A DNA stretch of 64,000 nucleotides, taken from NCBI RefSeq assembly GCF_004216775.1, contig NZ_SGXF01000010.1:1-64000 (forward strand), given 5' to 3'. The DNA comes from Cuneatibacter caecimuris (GTDB lineage Bacteria > Bacillota > Clostridia > Lachnospirales > Lachnospiraceae). The notes beneath the pieces are model-generated. The model saw only the letters and a program-made list of their open reading frames with translations, made no database searches and was not told where the DNA came from. The position numbers and the translations under genes are program-made. Each line of letters begins with the position of its first letter. Positions within the stretch are counted from its first letter, which is position 1. Of this stretch, positions 45,102 to 52,924 are shown piece after piece.

Positions 45102-47849
45102 TCACTCCTTTCCATTCAGATACTTCGACACAGTAGAACTGGAAACGCCCAAAGCTGCTGCTATCTCAGCAGTGCTATAGCCAGAAGCATTCAGCGCCGC
45201 AATACGATTTACTTTGGCAGAGCTAAGGGTTGTTGTTGCACGAGGGGTAGCTCTCTGTCTGACTGTATCAATATTTGTATTGTTGAGGATCTGAGTAAGC
45301 TTGTTCTCGCTGATAGCGCCAGCTTGAATCGCTTCCCACTCACGATCTGTAATCTCGACAGGGGTTCTCTTGGCACCAACAGCAGTACGGGCCGCGGTAA
45401 GGGCCTGTTGATTAGCCTTCTTGATTTCAGCCTTTGTCATATCGGGGTTGTCTTTCTTCTTAGCGGCCACAATAGAGTTTGCCATGGTCTGTGCTTGACG
45501 CTCGCGAGGTGCGTTCTTTAAAGCCACATTAAGTTTACCCATAAGAGAATCAACCTCTGTCTGGTATGTCTGTTTTGCTGATGCAGAATAGGCTATCTTT
45601 CCACTATTAACCATCTCCCTACGGGCCTGATTCGCCAGGGACTTCATAGTATTTGCATAGTCTGCATACGCCTCTTCCTGTGGTGTCCCAGAAGAGAGAG
45701 TGCGAGCGTCTCTGGTTTCTGCCATCTTGGTGCTCTTTTGAGTCCGCACCTGGGTCTTTCCGTTCTTATCTATGTACTCCTCCCTGACGCTCTTCCAGCT
45801 TTGCTCTCCGGTTTCCTTGTCAATGATCGGGCTTCCTTTTCTTTTCAACACAGAAGTCTCAGACTTGGCACGAGAAATCAGCGTAGAAGCTCCCCCATAA
45901 CCATCATCGTCATCGTGAGCCTGGTACTTCTTCTTCAAAGCCGTAATACCATTGTCCTGCTCACTCTTCTTGTAGTCTAGCTTATGCTTCTCTGCGTCGA
46001 TGACGACCATACTGTGACGTACAGCTCTTGCAAGCTCATCTTGAGTAGCACCTTTCAAAGTCATATCAGTAATCAAGTTTGAAATCTTACCCATTTCTGT
46101 CTGGGTATTTTTCATAATCTTAATCTTCTGACCGCTGCTGTTACAATAATCGTCACCTTTCTTAACGGTCCCATAAGACATCTTAGGATCGAATCCTTCC
46201 AACCCCTTTAATTGTGGAGTGGAAGTAATCTTCACCCTACTATTAGAAGAATTACAAGGAATCACCATGACAGTATCACCATCGAAGTCAGCTCCGGAAA
46301 GACGGTCAGCAACCTTTTTGTTAATGCCAATAGCGTCTGCCGGTGTATTCCCAAGAACTCTTCTTCCTTCTGGCTGCTTATTATTAACAGTTAAGATTGG
46401 AATCTCAAAAGTTCCACCATGTGGATACCGCACAAGAGCTACTGTTTCTCCATTCTTGTAGTTCGGAGCATAGACCTCATTGTCTTTGATAGATGTCAAT
46501 GGAAGAATAACTTGATACTTCTGTCTGGGAAGAGCGGCTGCCTGTAAATGAACAGCGGCTGCATCGCAGTCATCAGCAAAAGATTTCAAAAGAACCTTTT
46601 TCACTGTTGGATTCGTAAGAGAGCAAATCTCATCAAATTCAGACTGCTTGTCTGCGGCCGCTAAATTCAACTGCTTCTTTATCAAAGTTCTACTCTGTTT
46701 CGACAGAAACTGAGATGGAAGCTTGTCTGCCCATTCGCCCCAATCCCCTTCTTCTGCTCGCTTGTTGATAAGGGAAAGCTGTTTCTTCCCATTTTTATCA
46801 TAGTAGTAACTCTGACCTCCTCTTTCAGTAGTGGGGTTATCCGGGTCATTAACTCCCTCTTTAATTAAAGAACCGAACGGGTTATCCGGGTCATCTTTGA
46901 TTGGTTTCAGAACATCCATTTTAGGTGTCCCTTTTTTCTTATTGGTGTTGAACATAACATCCACACCATCAGGAAGGTCATCTGAATAAACCGCCATCCC
47001 TTTGATGTAGTGTGTCTTGTCAACTAAGATGCGAACCTGAGCATAATGGGATTCTCCAAGAGACAGGTCGTCAACACCTCTTCGAATTTCCACAACACCA
47101 TCCTTCAATTCGCCGCCATCTTCCGAATACCGAATCTGCAACCGCTTTGAATCCATGCTTTTGGGATAAACAAATTTGGGATCAAAAGATTCCCCATCAT
47201 CATGAGAGACATAATCTTTCAGAGAATTGATATTCTCAAAATCGTAAATCTCTTTATGCTCTGTTCCAGGAGGACAAATCACACGAAGCGTTGTTTTCTT
47301 CCCAGGATTTGTTACCTGATCCACTCGTCCGCCGTAAACAGGATAACCCTCCATCTCCAGCATATAGAGTGCTTCATTCAGTTTCTCCTTGGAAATTCCA
47401 AGTTCACGTTCCACACCGGCACCAACATCAATCATGCCTTTTTCGTCAATTTGCTTTTTGATAATTTCAGCAGTTGTCTTAGCTTGGTTCATACGAACCT
47501 CAGAATTTTCATTCAAAAGCGAACGAACAGAAGAGTCGTTTGCGAAGCCCATTTCTTTCGCAATTTCATTTAAGCTCAAACCATCTTCTCGAAGAGATTT
47601 TGCTCTCGCCACATCCAGCGCACGACGTTCATCTTTTGCTAACGATTTCTGCGTACGGAATTGGGTAGTGGTTAAACCCATAGCTTTTGCAATCTCCGTA
47701 TCGCTCATACCCTGACTTTTTAATTCATCCACTCGACTCAGAAAATCTCCACTATGCTGATATGGATTTTCGCCAGAGCCCCAAGGATAGCGTCCAGAAC
47801 GTCGGGGCATTCCATAATGCATCAAAATTTCTTCCGCAATCGGATTCAT
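45102..47849 (-). CDS. Putative phage single-chain two-barrel RNA polymerase (YonO-like)
   Basis: 915 aa. The core motif SGADFDGDTVMVIP places Asp at 521, 523 and 525, the DxDGD metal-binding motif of the double-psi beta-barrel RNA polymerases. About 47 residues earlier lies ALVRYPHGG (474-477 RYPH), matching the RxPxxH element before NADFDGD in bacterial beta'. Two helix-turn-helix units near the N-terminus (DTEIAKAMGLTTTQF and LNEIAKEMGFANDSSV) and one at the C-terminus (TAEIAAALGVSSSTVSKYL) suggest DNA binding. The N-terminus has ILMHYGMPRRSGRYPWGSGE, a head-protein-like tag. It precedes packaging genes, so late transcription is likely (inference). Confidence 0.75.
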   Translation of the reverse strand: MNPIAEEILMHYGMPRRSGRYPWGSGENPYQHSGDFLSRVDELKSQGMSDTEIAKAMGLTTTQFRTQKSLAKDERRALDVARAKSLREDGLSLNEIAKEMGFANDSSVRSLLNENSEVRMNQAKTTAEIIKKQIDEKGMIDVGAGVERELGISKEKLNEALYMLEMEGYPVYGGRVDQVTNPGKKTTLRVICPPGTEHKEIYDFENINSLKDYVSHDDGESFDPKFVYPKSMDSKRLQIRYSEDGGELKDGVVEIRRGVDDLSLGESHYAQVRILVDKTHYIKGMAVYSDDLPDGVDVMFNTNKKKGTPKMDVLKPIKDDPDNPFGSLIKEGVNDPDNPTTERGGQSYYYDKNGKKQLSLINKRAEEGDWGEWADKLPSQFLSKQSRTLIKKQLNLAAADKQSEFDEICSLTNPTVKKVLLKSFADDCDAAAVHLQAAALPRQKYQVILPLTSIKDNEVYAPNYKNGETVALVRYPHGGTFEIPILTVNNKQPEGRRVLGNTPADAIGINKKVADRLSGADFDGDTVMVIPCNSSNSRVKITSTPQLKGLEGFDPKMSYGTVKKGDDYCNSSGQKIKIMKNTQTEMGKISNLITDMTLKGATQDELARAVRHSMVVIDAEKHKLDYKKSEQDNGITALKKKYQAHDDDDGYGGASTLISRAKSETSVLKRKGSPIIDKETGEQSWKSVREEYIDKNGKTQVRTQKSTKMAETRDARTLSSGTPQEEAYADYANTMKSLANQARREMVNSGKIAYSASAKQTYQTEVDSLMGKLNVALKNAPRERQAQTMANSIVAAKKKDNPDMTKAEIKKANQQALTAARTAVGAKRTPVEITDREWEAIQAGAISENKLTQILNNTNIDTVRQRATPRATTTLSSAKVNRIAALNASGYSTAEIAAALGVSSSTVSKYLNGKE

Positions 47850-47852
47850 AAT

Positions 47853-48410
47853 TTAGCCCTCCTGTTCTTTGATTTTGTTGATTACTTTATCGAATGTGAT
47901 AATCTTATCCATGATGGGAACGATGGTTTCAGCCGTTGGATTCTCATAAAGAATCTGGTTGTTCTGATAAATCCGAAGTTCCATTTCAATGTCGGCCGGC
48001 TTGATTTTATATTCCAAACAAAAAAGAGCAGCGTATATTTCAAGCTGCTCCATGTGCGCCGGAATGACGCCGGTTTTTAAATCGTGGATACGAAGCATAC
48101 GATTTCGAAATGCAATCGCATCTGTTGTTCCAAAGCAATTCTCCGAATAGAAAAGAGGCTGCTCAGGAACCATCTTGAATCCTATGGCATCATTCACATA
48201 CATATTCAATGTTTTCTGGGACTTCGGAAGTTTCTGTCCAAGTGTGATACATTTTGCCGCAAAATCGTGAAGCTCTGTTCCTTTTTGAGTTGCAAGGAAT
48301 TTTGAATATGATTCTGCAACTTTGGATTCGTCATAGTTAATCCAGTGATATTTGCTTGCGCCAAGAAAGGCGTGTTGCCCTTCAAGAGCCGAATGCTTGT
48401 TGAAGATCAT
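47853..48410 (-). CDS. PD-(D/E)XK nuclease, RecB/Cas4-like
   Basis: 185 aa. NCFGTTDAIAFRNRMLRIHD, LKTGVIPAHMEQLEIYAALF gives the Asp, IHDLK (D-x-K) and Gln-containing helix of the RecB/Cas4-type nuclease fold, resembling DUF2800-type phage exonucleases. Probably 5'-end resection for recombination. Directly upstream of the polymerase-like gene and overlapping the VRR-type nuclease gene. Confidence 0.8.
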   Translation of the reverse strand: MIFNKHSALEGQHAFLGASKYHWINYDESKVAESYSKFLATQKGTELHDFAAKCITLGQKLPKSQKTLNMYVNDAIGFKMVPEQPLFYSENCFGTTDAIAFRNRMLRIHDLKTGVIPAHMEQLEIYAALFCLEYKIKPADIEMELRIYQNNQILYENPTAETIVPIMDKIITFDKVINKIKEQEG

Positions 48411-48672
48411 GTAACACTTCCTCCTTATTTTCGGGACAAATAAATCTTGAGAATGACATCTCGTTCATTCGTCCAACATAATATTCTTGGTTCGGTTGTT
48501 TCTTGGCGCGAACGCTTTTTTTACATTCTAAAGTGGCCCACTTATCGTTATAAAGAATCAGCAAATCAGGAATTCCCTGGATATGACTGGAATCCAGTTT
48601 TGTTACGATACAGCCTTTGAACATTCTTTTCAGTTCTTGAATCAATTTGTTCTGAAATTCGCTTTCCAGCAT
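48382..48672 (-). CDS. VRR-NUC-like / small PD-(D/E)XK nuclease
   Basis: 96 aa from the ATG at 48672, 7 nt after AAAGGAGG. DSSHIQGIPDLLILYNDKWA, TLECKKS, then QPNQEYYVGRM match the PD...ExK core and Q helix of VRR-NUC or resolvase-type nucleases. It ends 28 bp inside the next nuclease gene, implying coupled expression. Confidence 0.8.
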   Translation of the reverse strand: MLESEFQNKLIQELKRMFKGCIVTKLDSSHIQGIPDLLILYNDKWATLECKKSVRAKKQPNQEYYVGRMNEMSFSRFICPENKEEVLHDLQQAFGS

Positions 48673-48786
48673 AAGTGAGCCTCCTTTCTCCAAAACAAAA
48701 GAGAGAATGGCCATTTTAACCCTCTCTCTTCATAACAGTCGATGTATTTTTCGCGCGAAAAAACAAAACAAATGTAGACATAAAAT

Positions 48787-48818
48787 TAGCCCATACCTAA
48801 ATCAATAGGTACAGGCTA
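48787..48818 (-). terminator. Terminator after the lipoprotein gene
   Basis: A 13-bp stem TAGCCTGTACCTA/TAGGTATGGGCTA (two G-U pairs in RNA, 6-nt loop) followed by ATTTTATG on the minus strand. It separates the lipoprotein cassette from the nuclease and polymerase-like genes. Confidence 0.75.
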
Positions 48819-48832
48819 AAGAATTTTTATAT

Positions 48833-49660
48833 TTATCGGGAAACGACTTTCACGGGATTAAGAAAGAACACTCCTTCGTTCTCACTAAATGATTGGATTT
48901 CGGCAGTCACATGTATATTTGATCCAATACTTATATAGTCTGGAAGATACAAATCTTCGATTCCCATTCCATAAGTATTTACATCTTCAAATTTGAAAAT
49001 GGGTCCGGGATTTACTGTATTCTCGTCTACATAATCACCAGCAGACAATAATAAGTCATATCTTGTGTCATTATCTCCGTGATTTGCCAAATAGGTAATA
49101 CACGCATCAAACTCGATAATTCGATTTTTATACTTCTCTGCAAATTCCGAGTAAATTGGATCAAGCTCATTCGTTGCTGATAAAACTGCTACTAAATCTT
49201 CATTATTCTCTGGCGTTAAATTTTCTTCTGGAACTTCATTAGTGGACTCTGTATTTTCAGAAGTTTCATTTTCAACTTCAGAGGATTCCTTATTACTTTC
49301 TGAATTCAAGTTTTCATCTTCGGTAGATGATTCTTCCTCACCAGGGAATGTGTGATATGAAACCACTATTTCAACATCTGGAAAATATTTAGAATCGGTG
49401 CTGAATACGGTATCGCCATCAACAGAGACTTCATCCACTTCTCCTTCATCGTTTAACCATCCTGTTACTAAATCACCAAGGGGCTCTTTTCGTACATTTG
49501 TAAAACCGGCTTCCTCCAATTGTGAGACTATCTCTTGGTAATTAGCGCCGTCATAATCGTTTCCACCAAATGGCATATGGATTCTACCATCATCCTCACT
49601 GCTGCATCCAACCAACAAAACTGTCAAAATTGCTACAATCACTAGAAACTTTCGTTTCAT
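48833..49660 (-). CDS. DUF4839-type lipoprotein, likely prophage cargo
   Basis: 275 aa from the ATG at 49660, after GGAGGAG. A signal peptide with lipobox LLVGCSS (Cys near residue 19) implies an exported, membrane-anchored protein. A PASTA-like repeat (YQEIVSQLEEAGFTNVRKEP) is followed by a Glu/Asn/Ser-rich linker and a DUF4839-like C-terminal domain (FDACITYLANHGDNDTRYDL, then GPIFKFEDVN). It has its own leader/promoter and terminator, so it looks like a moron gene expressed in the lysogen. Function unknown. Confidence 0.8.
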   Translation of the reverse strand: MKRKFLVIVAILTVLLVGCSSEDDGRIHMPFGGNDYDGANYQEIVSQLEEAGFTNVRKEPLGDLVTGWLNDEGEVDEVSVDGDTVFSTDSKYFPDVEIVVSYHTFPGEEESSTEDENLNSESNKESSEVENETSENTESTNEVPEENLTPENNEDLVAVLSATNELDPIYSEFAEKYKNRIIEFDACITYLANHGDNDTRYDLLLSAGDYVDENTVNPGPIFKFEDVNTYGMGIEDLYLPDYISIGSNIHVTAEIQSFSENEGVFFLNPVKVVSR

Positions 49661-49699
49661 CTTTTTCTCCTCCACTCAGATTTTTTAGGACAATAAAAA

Positions 49700-49863
49700 A
49701 GGTGCGGCCCCAACAAGAGACGCACCTAAAAAAGTGTTCTCCCATTGTTGCCACACAATCTCGTTCCGTTTAAGGTATGAGTAAAGAGAGAATACACCTT
49801 TTACCAAAGTGAATTCCCTTAAACGGATTCGATATTAGATTGTGTGGCTCTTACAGTATATCA
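49700..49863 (-). ncRNA. Structured leader or small RNA upstream of the lipoprotein gene
   Basis: An extended -10 (TGATATACT, 49855-49863) places the RNA start near 49848, exactly where a 12-bp stem arm begins (49837-49848 with 49750-49761). An inner 10-bp stem follows (CCGTTTAAGG/CCTTAAACGG, 49817-49826 with 49766-49775). Then an intrinsic terminator AGGTGCG/CGCACCT (49700-49706 with 49721-49727) with T6 lies ~40 bp before the lipoprotein ATG. Its loop TCTCTTGTTG can pair with upstream CAACAA and GAGA, an antiterminator-like alternative. Confidence 0.6.
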
Positions 49864-49913
49864 CAAATTTTTCCAGAAGAAAAGAAATTTTTCATTATCT
49901 CTTGACATTTTCT

Positions 49914-50090
49914 TTAAGCTGTGATATATGCCTGTTTTCTGAGATCATCATAGACCATCTTCATTCCATTCTCAAAATACACTACTATACTCATATAACC
50001 GAACGGACGAAAATATACGGATGACCGCGACAACCTTGGATAAATCGACTTAAAATTTTCATACAAACTCTCCCAACTAATTTTGCTCAT
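49914..50090 (-). CDS. Small phage protein, 58 aa, unknown
   Basis: ATG at 50090 after TGGAGG. Sequence begins SKISWESLYENFKSIYPRLS and has VYFENGMKMVYDDLRKQAYI; no motif recognised. Good ribosome site and compact size favour a real gene. Confidence 0.55.
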   Translation of the reverse strand: MSKISWESLYENFKSIYPRLSRSSVYFRPFGYMSIVVYFENGMKMVYDDLRKQAYITA

Positions 50091-50184
50091 GTTTTCCTCC
50101 ATTTTTTGCTCGTGGCCAAAAAACCACTTTTTTTTCGCTATTACTATATACTTTTAAACTTTCTATCATAATAGTTTAAGAAAA

Positions 50185-50393
50185 AAAGTGGGAAAGTGGG
50201 CTTTGAGCCCGCAAACCCGCATAAATACTGGGTTTTTACTGACCAAATCGGGGTTTTAAAAGTGGGCAGAAAGTGGGCAAATGGCCACAAATTTGACCAA
50301 AATCGTCCGAATCCTTCCCCAAAATTTCCTGCGTTTCTCAAAAAGCCCACATAAAAGTGGTCAAAGCCCATTTTTCAAAACCCAAAAGTGGGC
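50185..50393. repeat. Iteron-like AAAGTGGGC direct repeats
   Basis: AAAGTGGGC or one-base variants occur at 50185 (8 bases), 50193, 50259, 50270, 50354 (AAAGTGGTC) and 50385, in a gene-free stretch between 50091 and 50420. A 75-codon open frame here on the minus strand has no ribosome site and is made of the repeats, so I do not call it. The neighbour is a ribbon-helix-helix gene. Confidence 0.6.
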
Positions 50394-50419
50394 AGAAATT
50401 TGATTATTGGATATCCGTT

Positions 50420-50602
50420 TTAATCCGAAAATTTTGCCAGATTATACTGCATTCTAAGACCTCTTATTAGAATTTCCGACATACTCACGCCAGATTCTTC
50501 TGCCAAATGCTCCAGCATAGTTCGCTCCTCATCATTCAATCTCAATCGATACTGGTCTGTTTTGGTATCGTTTTTTGGCGGACGTCCTCGTTTTTTATCC
50601 AT
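50420..50602 (-). CDS. Ribbon-helix-helix (CopG/Arc-like) DNA-binding protein
   Basis: 60 aa: an AT-hook-like KKRGRPPKND start, a beta strand (QYRLRLN) and two helices (EERTMLEHLAEESGVSMSEI) typical of ribbon-helix-helix dimers. May act on the adjacent repeats as repressor or replication/partition factor (inference). Confidence 0.8.
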   Translation of the reverse strand: MDKKRGRPPKNDTKTDQYRLRLNDEERTMLEHLAEESGVSMSEILIRGLRMQYNLAKFSD

Positions 50603-50609
50603 CGAAAAT

Positions 50610-50810
50610 TCACCTCCACACCTTTCCAGTCCGCTTGTCCTTAATCACGATACGCTCCTCAATGTGAAAATCAGACAATTCGCATAAGTTAAATATCGTA
50701 TCCAGCAGCTTATAGAATCTCTCATCTTCCCGTTCGATGTTTCTTAAAGCTTCATAAGCAGTCGGATCGGAATATCCTTCCGCATTCTTTCACCAATCCT
50801 CTTTACCCAT
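50610..50810 (-). pseudogene. Small phage gene with an in-frame TGA at codon 7
   Basis: ATG at 50810 follows GGGGAGG and the frame reads MGKEDW, TGA, then KNAEGYSDPTAYEALRNIER and on to KDKRTGKVWR. The post-stop part is clearly coding-like and ends 8 bp before the next start. A Trp-to-stop change in a WW pair is the simplest reading; sequencing error or readthrough are alternatives. Confidence 0.6.
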
Positions 50811-50931
50811 TTCTGCCTCCCCAACGGAACGAATCATCCATACAAGTTGCAGCAGCATGAACTGCTTTTACTGCCACAACACCTACAAGTCCGGCAATCA
50901 ATAAAACTGCCGCTATAAATGTATATCCCAT
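50803..50931 (-). CDS. Small single-pass membrane protein
   Basis: 42 aa from ATG 50931 after AAGGAGATG. GYTFIAAVLLIAGLVGVVAV forms one membrane helix, followed by a short tail ending RWGGRNG. Overlaps the next gene by 8 bp. Unknown role. Confidence 0.65.
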   Translation of the reverse strand: MGYTFIAAVLLIAGLVGVVAVKAVHAAATCMDDSFRWGGRNG

Positions 50932-50933
50932 AG

Positions 50934-51299
50934 CTAACCATCTCCTTCTACTAATTTTACACCGCCATATTCCCAAAGATCTTCTTTCAGCTTGTCCATG
51001 TCCAACTCTCCGTTCTGCCATTTTTCATAATAATTAAGAACATAGTTTGTAAATTCCGGAATTCGTTTGGCATAGGATTTCTTCCAGTAGTGATCCATCA
51101 AGACTTCCAAAGGAAGCGTAAGGAGCAGTACCATCGCCGTGTTTACGGCATCCTCCGTAGCCTCCTTCTTTACTCTGCCCAGCTCCCCTCCAATCTTTTC
51201 CCGAACCATAGCGTCAAGCTGTGCCTTTGTCAGATTGTATGTAGCGGTTTTTGTTTTCTGCTCAGTTTTCTGAGCGCGTCTCCTTTCAGCCCGGCCCAT
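50934..51299 (-). CDS. Phage protein, 121 aa, unknown
   Basis: Very basic start (GRAERRRAQKTEQKTKTATY), a helix with NTAMVLLLTLPLEVLMDHYW and EFTNYVLNYYEKWQNGELDM. GAGGAGG precedes the ATG. A recurrent small gene in the replication-side cluster of these prophages; no function known. Confidence 0.75.
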   Translation of the reverse strand: MGRAERRRAQKTEQKTKTATYNLTKAQLDAMVREKIGGELGRVKKEATEDAVNTAMVLLLTLPLEVLMDHYWKKSYAKRIPEFTNYVLNYYEKWQNGELDMDKLKEDLWEYGGVKLVEGDG

Positions 51300-51312
51300 A
51301 ACGCCGCCTCCT

Positions 51313-51471
51313 CTACATAATCCAGTTCTCTTCAGAAAAGAACAAATATCCGCCTAACAGCAGAGTAAATAAAAAGAACGTTCCGTCCCATTCGATTGGG
51401 ACTGAGAACGCTCCAAGAGCAATCAGAATGACTGCATAAATCTTATTCTTTATCAATTTACGACTCCACAT
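51313..51471 (-). CDS. Small membrane protein, 52 aa
   Basis: ATG at 51471 after GGGAGAG. Basic start (WSRKLIKNK) and two hydrophobic stretches (IYAVILIALGAFSV and TFFLFTLLLGGYLFF), ending EENWIM. Starts 2 bp after the preceding stop. Unknown. Confidence 0.65.
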   Translation of the reverse strand: MWSRKLIKNKIYAVILIALGAFSVPIEWDGTFFLFTLLLGGYLFFSEENWIM

Positions 51472-51473
51472 AA

Positions 51474-51638
51474 TTACTCTCCCTTACTCTGTTCTTTGGC
51501 AAGAATTTTTACCTCTTCCAATTTCGCATATCCTTTGGCCGAAGCACAATGTTCAATACATTTACAAATCCTGGCAATTAGCGCATACAGGCAGAGATAT
51601 GCCAGTAAAATACAAATCAAGGTTTCCATAAAAATCAT
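51474..51638 (-). CDS. Small membrane-anchored protein, 54 aa
   Basis: ATG at 51638 after AAAGGGTGG. One N-terminal helix (METLICILLAYLCLYALIAR) with CKCIEHC cysteines, then a basic/acidic cytoplasmic tail (KLEEVKILAKEQSKGE). Overlaps the previous stop region. Unknown. Confidence 0.65.
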   Translation of the reverse strand: MIFMETLICILLAYLCLYALIARICKCIEHCASAKGYAKLEEVKILAKEQSKGE

Positions 51639-51853
51639 AAATACCACCCTTTCAAATGCTCGATAACCGTTGCAAGCAGTTCATCGGCTGATAAATTCGA
51701 CGATTTCAATTCATCTTCTGGAATAACTTGCCTGGTATTGATTCCGTCTTTTTTAATGGTAATATAAATGCCATCCATGGGGAGGTCTGCTTTGGAAAAA
51801 CTAATCACGTAGCCATCATCCACCATAGATTTAATAGTTTCGACTAAGTTCAT
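51635..51853 (-). CDS. Phage protein, 72 aa, unknown
   Basis: Begins NLVETIKSMVDDGYVISFSK, acidic, mixed alpha/beta by eye. Start overlaps the stop of the gene before it by 4 bp. No family recognised. Confidence 0.7.
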   Translation of the reverse strand: MNLVETIKSMVDDGYVISFSKADLPMDGIYITIKKDGINTRQVIPEDELKSSNLSADELLATVIEHLKGWYL

Positions 51854-52566
51854 AAGTTTACCTCCTGTCCATCGGCATATAATTTAACTTCCTCTCCAAC
51901 AATAATCTCCGAATACGGCAGCATCTCAATCCACTTGCAGAATTTTACCCACTCATCCAGCTCATGATTTCTTAGCATGGGATAAACACTGGTTAGTGTT
52001 TCATAATTCGTCATCACAGTACGTTTCTGATTATGATAGGACGCGGGAAGAAGCTGAATCATCTGCCACCAATATTTCTTGTCTTTGGTTATTAAAAACA
52101 TCTCTCGTGCCGAATTTAATGAATCGATGATGACGTCAAAATTACAAAACCAGCAGTTGTCACCTTCATCGACCAGATGCTCATATGAGAAATCGTCCAA
52201 TGTAAACGCCTTCGCTGCCAGTTCAGACATCACAGAGCGGGTATCAACAACTGTACCAACCTCGTAGGTATAAAAATCTTTCCACCAATACAGCGGAGCC
52301 GTGATGTCCAGATTCACCGTAATCATTCGCCGATACCTCACATCCGCAAGCCGCATCATCAAATCGTGGTCTGCTTTACCGAGCTGCCAGGAATGATCAT
52401 ATGTATGCTCGCAGGAATCATAATTGGCACAGTTCTCACATCCGATACCATCATCCCCACCTTTGCAGATTCCACTATCCGATTTCTCCCAACTGTTCAT
52501 CGTATTCCGTATCCCTCGGATAGCGTGTTCCCATCCCATAACTTCAACATTTTCAATTTTAATCAT
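51850..52566 (-). CDS. Phage protein with remote ThyX-like features
   Basis: 238 aa. WEHAIRGIRNTMNSW at the N-terminus, a CENCANYDSCEH cysteine cluster (about residues 43-53), RYRRMITVNLDITAPLYWWK and KRTVMTNYETLTSVYPMLRN. Residue spacing is reminiscent of flavin-dependent thymidylate synthases, but the diagnostic RHRxxSxNE motif is absent. Treat as unknown with that hint. Confidence 0.55.
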   Translation of the reverse strand: MIKIENVEVMGWEHAIRGIRNTMNSWEKSDSGICKGGDDGIGCENCANYDSCEHTYDHSWQLGKADHDLMMRLADVRYRRMITVNLDITAPLYWWKDFYTYEVGTVVDTRSVMSELAAKAFTLDDFSYEHLVDEGDNCWFCNFDVIIDSLNSAREMFLITKDKKYWWQMIQLLPASYHNQKRTVMTNYETLTSVYPMLRNHELDEWVKFCKWIEMLPYSEIIVGEEVKLYADGQEVNL

Positions 52567-52924
52567 TGTCTTCTCCTTTCATGGGTTCTGCTGCAACTTT
52601 AATTTGATACTCCAATTCCTGAGCCATGTCTTTTAAAAATTGAACCATAACAAATTCAAACTGATTGCTTCTAATACGATGAAAGTCATCGAACATAACT
52701 TTACGAACCAACCTATGCCGTTGATGACAGTCTCTTTTATCCATCTGAATAACGATAGAATTCGTTGCGCTCTCATATCTCCAAAGGATTTCAAAATGGC
52801 GTTCTCCCAGTTCTTTTAACAAACTTTCAATCGTCGCTTTCTCCCCCTCTTCATTCGCAATTTTTCCTCTCAAAATAGTCCAATTCTTCTTTAAATAATC
52901 TGAAGAACTCGTAATAATCATCAA
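52559..52924 (-). CDS. Phage protein, 121 aa, unknown
   Basis: Helical: EKATIESLLKELGERHFEIL and HRIRSNQFEFVMVQFLKDMA. The first 25 codons overlap the upstream gene, so the true start may be a later TTG (near LRGKIANE). Ends overlapping the ThyX-like gene start. Confidence 0.6.
   Translation of the reverse strand: MMIITSSSDYLKKNWTILRGKIANEEGEKATIESLLKELGERHFEILWRYESATNSIVIQMDKRDCHQRHRLVRKVMFDDFHRIRSNQFEFVMVQFLKDMAQELEYQIKVAAEPMKGEDND

Noticed and set aside
49895-49930. Plus-strand promoter TTGACA-17-TATATG
   Set aside because: No plus-strand gene follows and it overlaps the end of a minus-strand gene; probably chance in AT-rich DNA.
50144-50371. 75-codon open frame on the minus strand in the repeat region
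   Set aside because: No ribosome site; its residues simply follow the AAAGTGGGC repeats, so it is more likely non-coding.
50610-50810. Alternative genetic code in the phage (TGA as Trp)
   Set aside because: Many genes in the window terminate at TGA, so a single in-frame TGA points to mutation.
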